From a virus, in the IMG/VR virus record IMGVR_UViG_3300042878_000537, positions 1 to 33,063 of that record: a stretch of 33,063 bases of DNA; one strand, written 5' to 3'. A model generated the notes under the pieces. The model was not told the origin of the DNA and did no database searches. It was given only the letters and a program-made list of their open reading frames with translations. Of the stretch, positions 32,192 through 33,063 are shown piece by piece; position 1 is the first letter of the stretch, and every line of letters starts with the position of its first letter. A program made the translations under genes and the position numbers.

Positions 32192-32599
32192 TTAAGCGTA
32201 GTACTCCTGAACTTCCTTTGGAGTTGCTAAGCGGAAACCCTCCTCCTTGTCAAAAATTTCTTGAGCGTCTTCTGATGTCATTGCGACAAAAGGATGCTCT
32301 TTTGTAAACGTATAGTTAAGAATATCATATCTGTAATTCTCTCTAGTCATTCTAACTAGTAATGTATTTTCTGGTTGAGCATCAGGATTGAATCTTGGAA
32401 GAATCTCTTCTGAATCTTCGCTGAATTCGTCTGCCGCCTTCTCAATATCCTTAATAGTCTTTTGGTAAACAGACCAAGTTACTCCCTCTTCGGTAAGAGC
32501 GGCAACAATATCGGTCTTATTCTTTAGTCCATCAGTATCAACTGCAAAGTCCTCTGCAATTTTTCTGAGTTCTGCTACTTTCAATGTCTCAAATGACAT
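32192..32599 (-). CDS. Small head-region protein with SAP/Rho-N-like N-terminal domain
   Basis: Residues 5-38 (LKVAELRKIAEDFAV, then KNKTDIVAALTEEG) match the helix-extended-helix of SAP or Rho N-terminal domains, which bind nucleic acids. The C-terminal half (residues 75-135) has VRMTRENYRYDILNYTFT and ends PKEVQEYYA, an arrangement often found in small phage head-completion or capsid-associated proteins. It has its own extended -10 promoter and AAGGAG site. It may bind packaged DNA at the portal or act as an assembly factor. Neither role is proved. Confidence 0.6.
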   Translation of the reverse strand: MSFETLKVAELRKIAEDFAVDTDGLKNKTDIVAALTEEGVTWSVYQKTIKDIEKAADEFSEDSEEILPRFNPDAQPENTLLVRMTRENYRYDILNYTFTKEHPFVAMTSEDAQEIFDKEEGFRLATPKEVQEYYA

Positions 32600-32624
32600 A
32601 TATTCTCCTTTGTTAGGTTCTTTA

Positions 32625-32633
32625 ATTATAGCA
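32625..32633 (-). promoter_or_regulatory. Extended -10 promoter before the head-tail gene cluster
   Basis: Minus strand CTAATGCTATAATTA has a perfect TATAAT (32630-32625) preceded by TGC. A TTTCCA 17 bases upstream (32653-32648) is a partial -35. It sits in the 43-base gap after the HNH gene and about 26 bases before the next ATG. TAATGCTATAAT is identical to the promoter at 6165-6173. Confidence 0.65.
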
Positions 32634-32642
32634 TTAGAGCCA

Positions 32643-33063
32643 TTATTTGGAAAGGGGATTTGCGTGTTTTTTTACATTGCATGAGCCATGGGCTGGGCGG
32701 ACATTATCGAGAGTGTCCGTTCCTCCCTTAGATAAAGGAACAACATGGTCAATATGTAGACCAATTTCCCATCCAGATACGCCAGATAGTCTTGGGGCGG
32801 ACAAGTCAATATCAGTATTACATATATGACACATAGACCCATAAAGATCTAATACCTCAGACTCTTTATAATACTCAAATCCATTATTAAATCTATTAGC
32901 ACGTCTACGTCTTTCAGAGGATCTTTTAGATTCTGGATTTAGTTTTCTATATTCTTTTTGATAGCTTATACTATAATCTGGGTTATTTATTCTCCAAGCC
33001 CTGGTACTGTTAATTTCTTTTTCAGGATTTATAGAATACCTATCTTTTCTTTTGTCTTTTAAT
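32643..33063 (-). CDS. HNH endonuclease, 5' end cut by window edge
   Basis: The frame stays open from the right edge for at least 139 residues; no ATG is present before residue M77 of the visible part, and the Tyr/Asn-rich upstream part clearly belongs to it. It has NP.Y..SYQKEYRKLNPESKR-type repeats and an arginine cluster (SSERRRRANR), which bind DNA in many phage HNH proteins. Then comes C-H-I-C and the nuclease signature H-I-D-H-V-V-P-L-S-K-G-G, closing N-V-R-P-A-H-G-S-C-N. The second cysteine pair completes a structural zinc site. It could be a free-standing homing endonuclease or an enzyme aiding DNA packaging. Its location before the connector genes, not beside a visible terminase, leaves this open. 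Confidence 0.88.
   Translation of the reverse strand, partial: LKDKRKDRYSINPEKEINSTRAWRINNPDYSISYQKEYRKLNPESKRSSERRRRANRFNNGFEYYKESEVLDLYGSMCHICNTDIDLSAPRLSGVSGWEIGLHIDHVVPLSKGGTDTLDNVRPAHGSCNVKKHANPLSK

Noticed and set aside
1-33063. tRNA genes, CRISPR repeats, insertion sequences, integrase or attachment sites
   Set aside because: Reading the window showed no cloverleaf with a T-loop, no spaced direct repeats and no transposase or integrase motifs. A tRNA or repeat search could still find what I missed.
9900-33063. Endolysin or holin genes near the tail operon
   Set aside because: No small protein with membrane helices and no amidase, lysozyme or peptidase motif was found; lysis genes are probably outside the window.

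Overview
The window is part of the genome of a tailed double-stranded DNA phage (Caudoviricetes). Every convincing gene lies on the minus strand, so transcription runs from base 33063 towards base 1. Genes are tightly packed: many stop and start codons overlap as TAATG or as ATGA/GTGA. A 2132-residue tape measure protein, a tail terminator, a tail tube protein and a frameshifted pair of tail assembly chaperones point to a long, flexible, non-contractile tail (siphovirus type). The DNA is AT-rich. The host cannot be read directly. Actinobacterial-style protein families (HTH protein with a C-terminal 'GFIPVW' end, fibronectin-III tail proteins, RecA/DnaE/MazG cassette) and two apparently leaderless genes make an actinobacterium plausible, but this is inference.

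Reading in the direction of transcription: (1) 33063-29495 holds an HNH endonuclease (cut by the window edge), a SAP/Rho-N-like small protein, then head-tail connector, stopper-like, tail completion and tail terminator genes. The major capsid and terminase genes would lie beyond the right edge. (2) 29377-28667 is the major tail protein, closed by a strong intrinsic terminator. (3) A new promoter at about 28590 opens the tail assembly operon: chaperone G, its -1 frameshift extension GT, the tape measure, a distal-tail-like protein, a large hub-like protein, and four further tail-tip or fibre proteins with fibronectin-III, jelly-roll and fibre repeats, followed by three tiny coiled-coil proteins and a lectin-like protein. 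(4) 10872-10779 is a compact control region with a near-consensus promoter, an operator-like palindrome and a terminator hairpin in the leader. (5) 10778-1 is the DNA metabolism half: metallophosphoesterase, small zinc proteins, an HTH protein, a possible helicase loader, DnaB-type helicase, primase, a zinc-containing gp32-like ssDNA-binding protein, DnaE-type polymerase with an intact PHP domain, MazG, RecA, a zinc-ribbon protein, a PD-(D/E)xK nuclease candidate and a second, OB-fold SSB cut by the left edge.

The replication genes make up most of a phage-encoded replisome (helicase, primase, polymerase, two ssDNA-binding proteins, recombinase, candidate resolvase, nucleotide-pool enzyme). 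No sliding clamp, clamp loader, ligase or lysis gene is seen here. No tRNA, CRISPR array or insertion sequence was recognised. No stretch longer than 300 bases lacks a gene; small genes of 36, 45 and 57 codons fill the apparent gaps.

The most rewarding non-coding signals are a textbook -1 frameshift site with a downstream stem-loop, an extended -10 promoter motif (TAATGCTATA) repeated before three separate genes, and the 94-base control region at 10779-10872.
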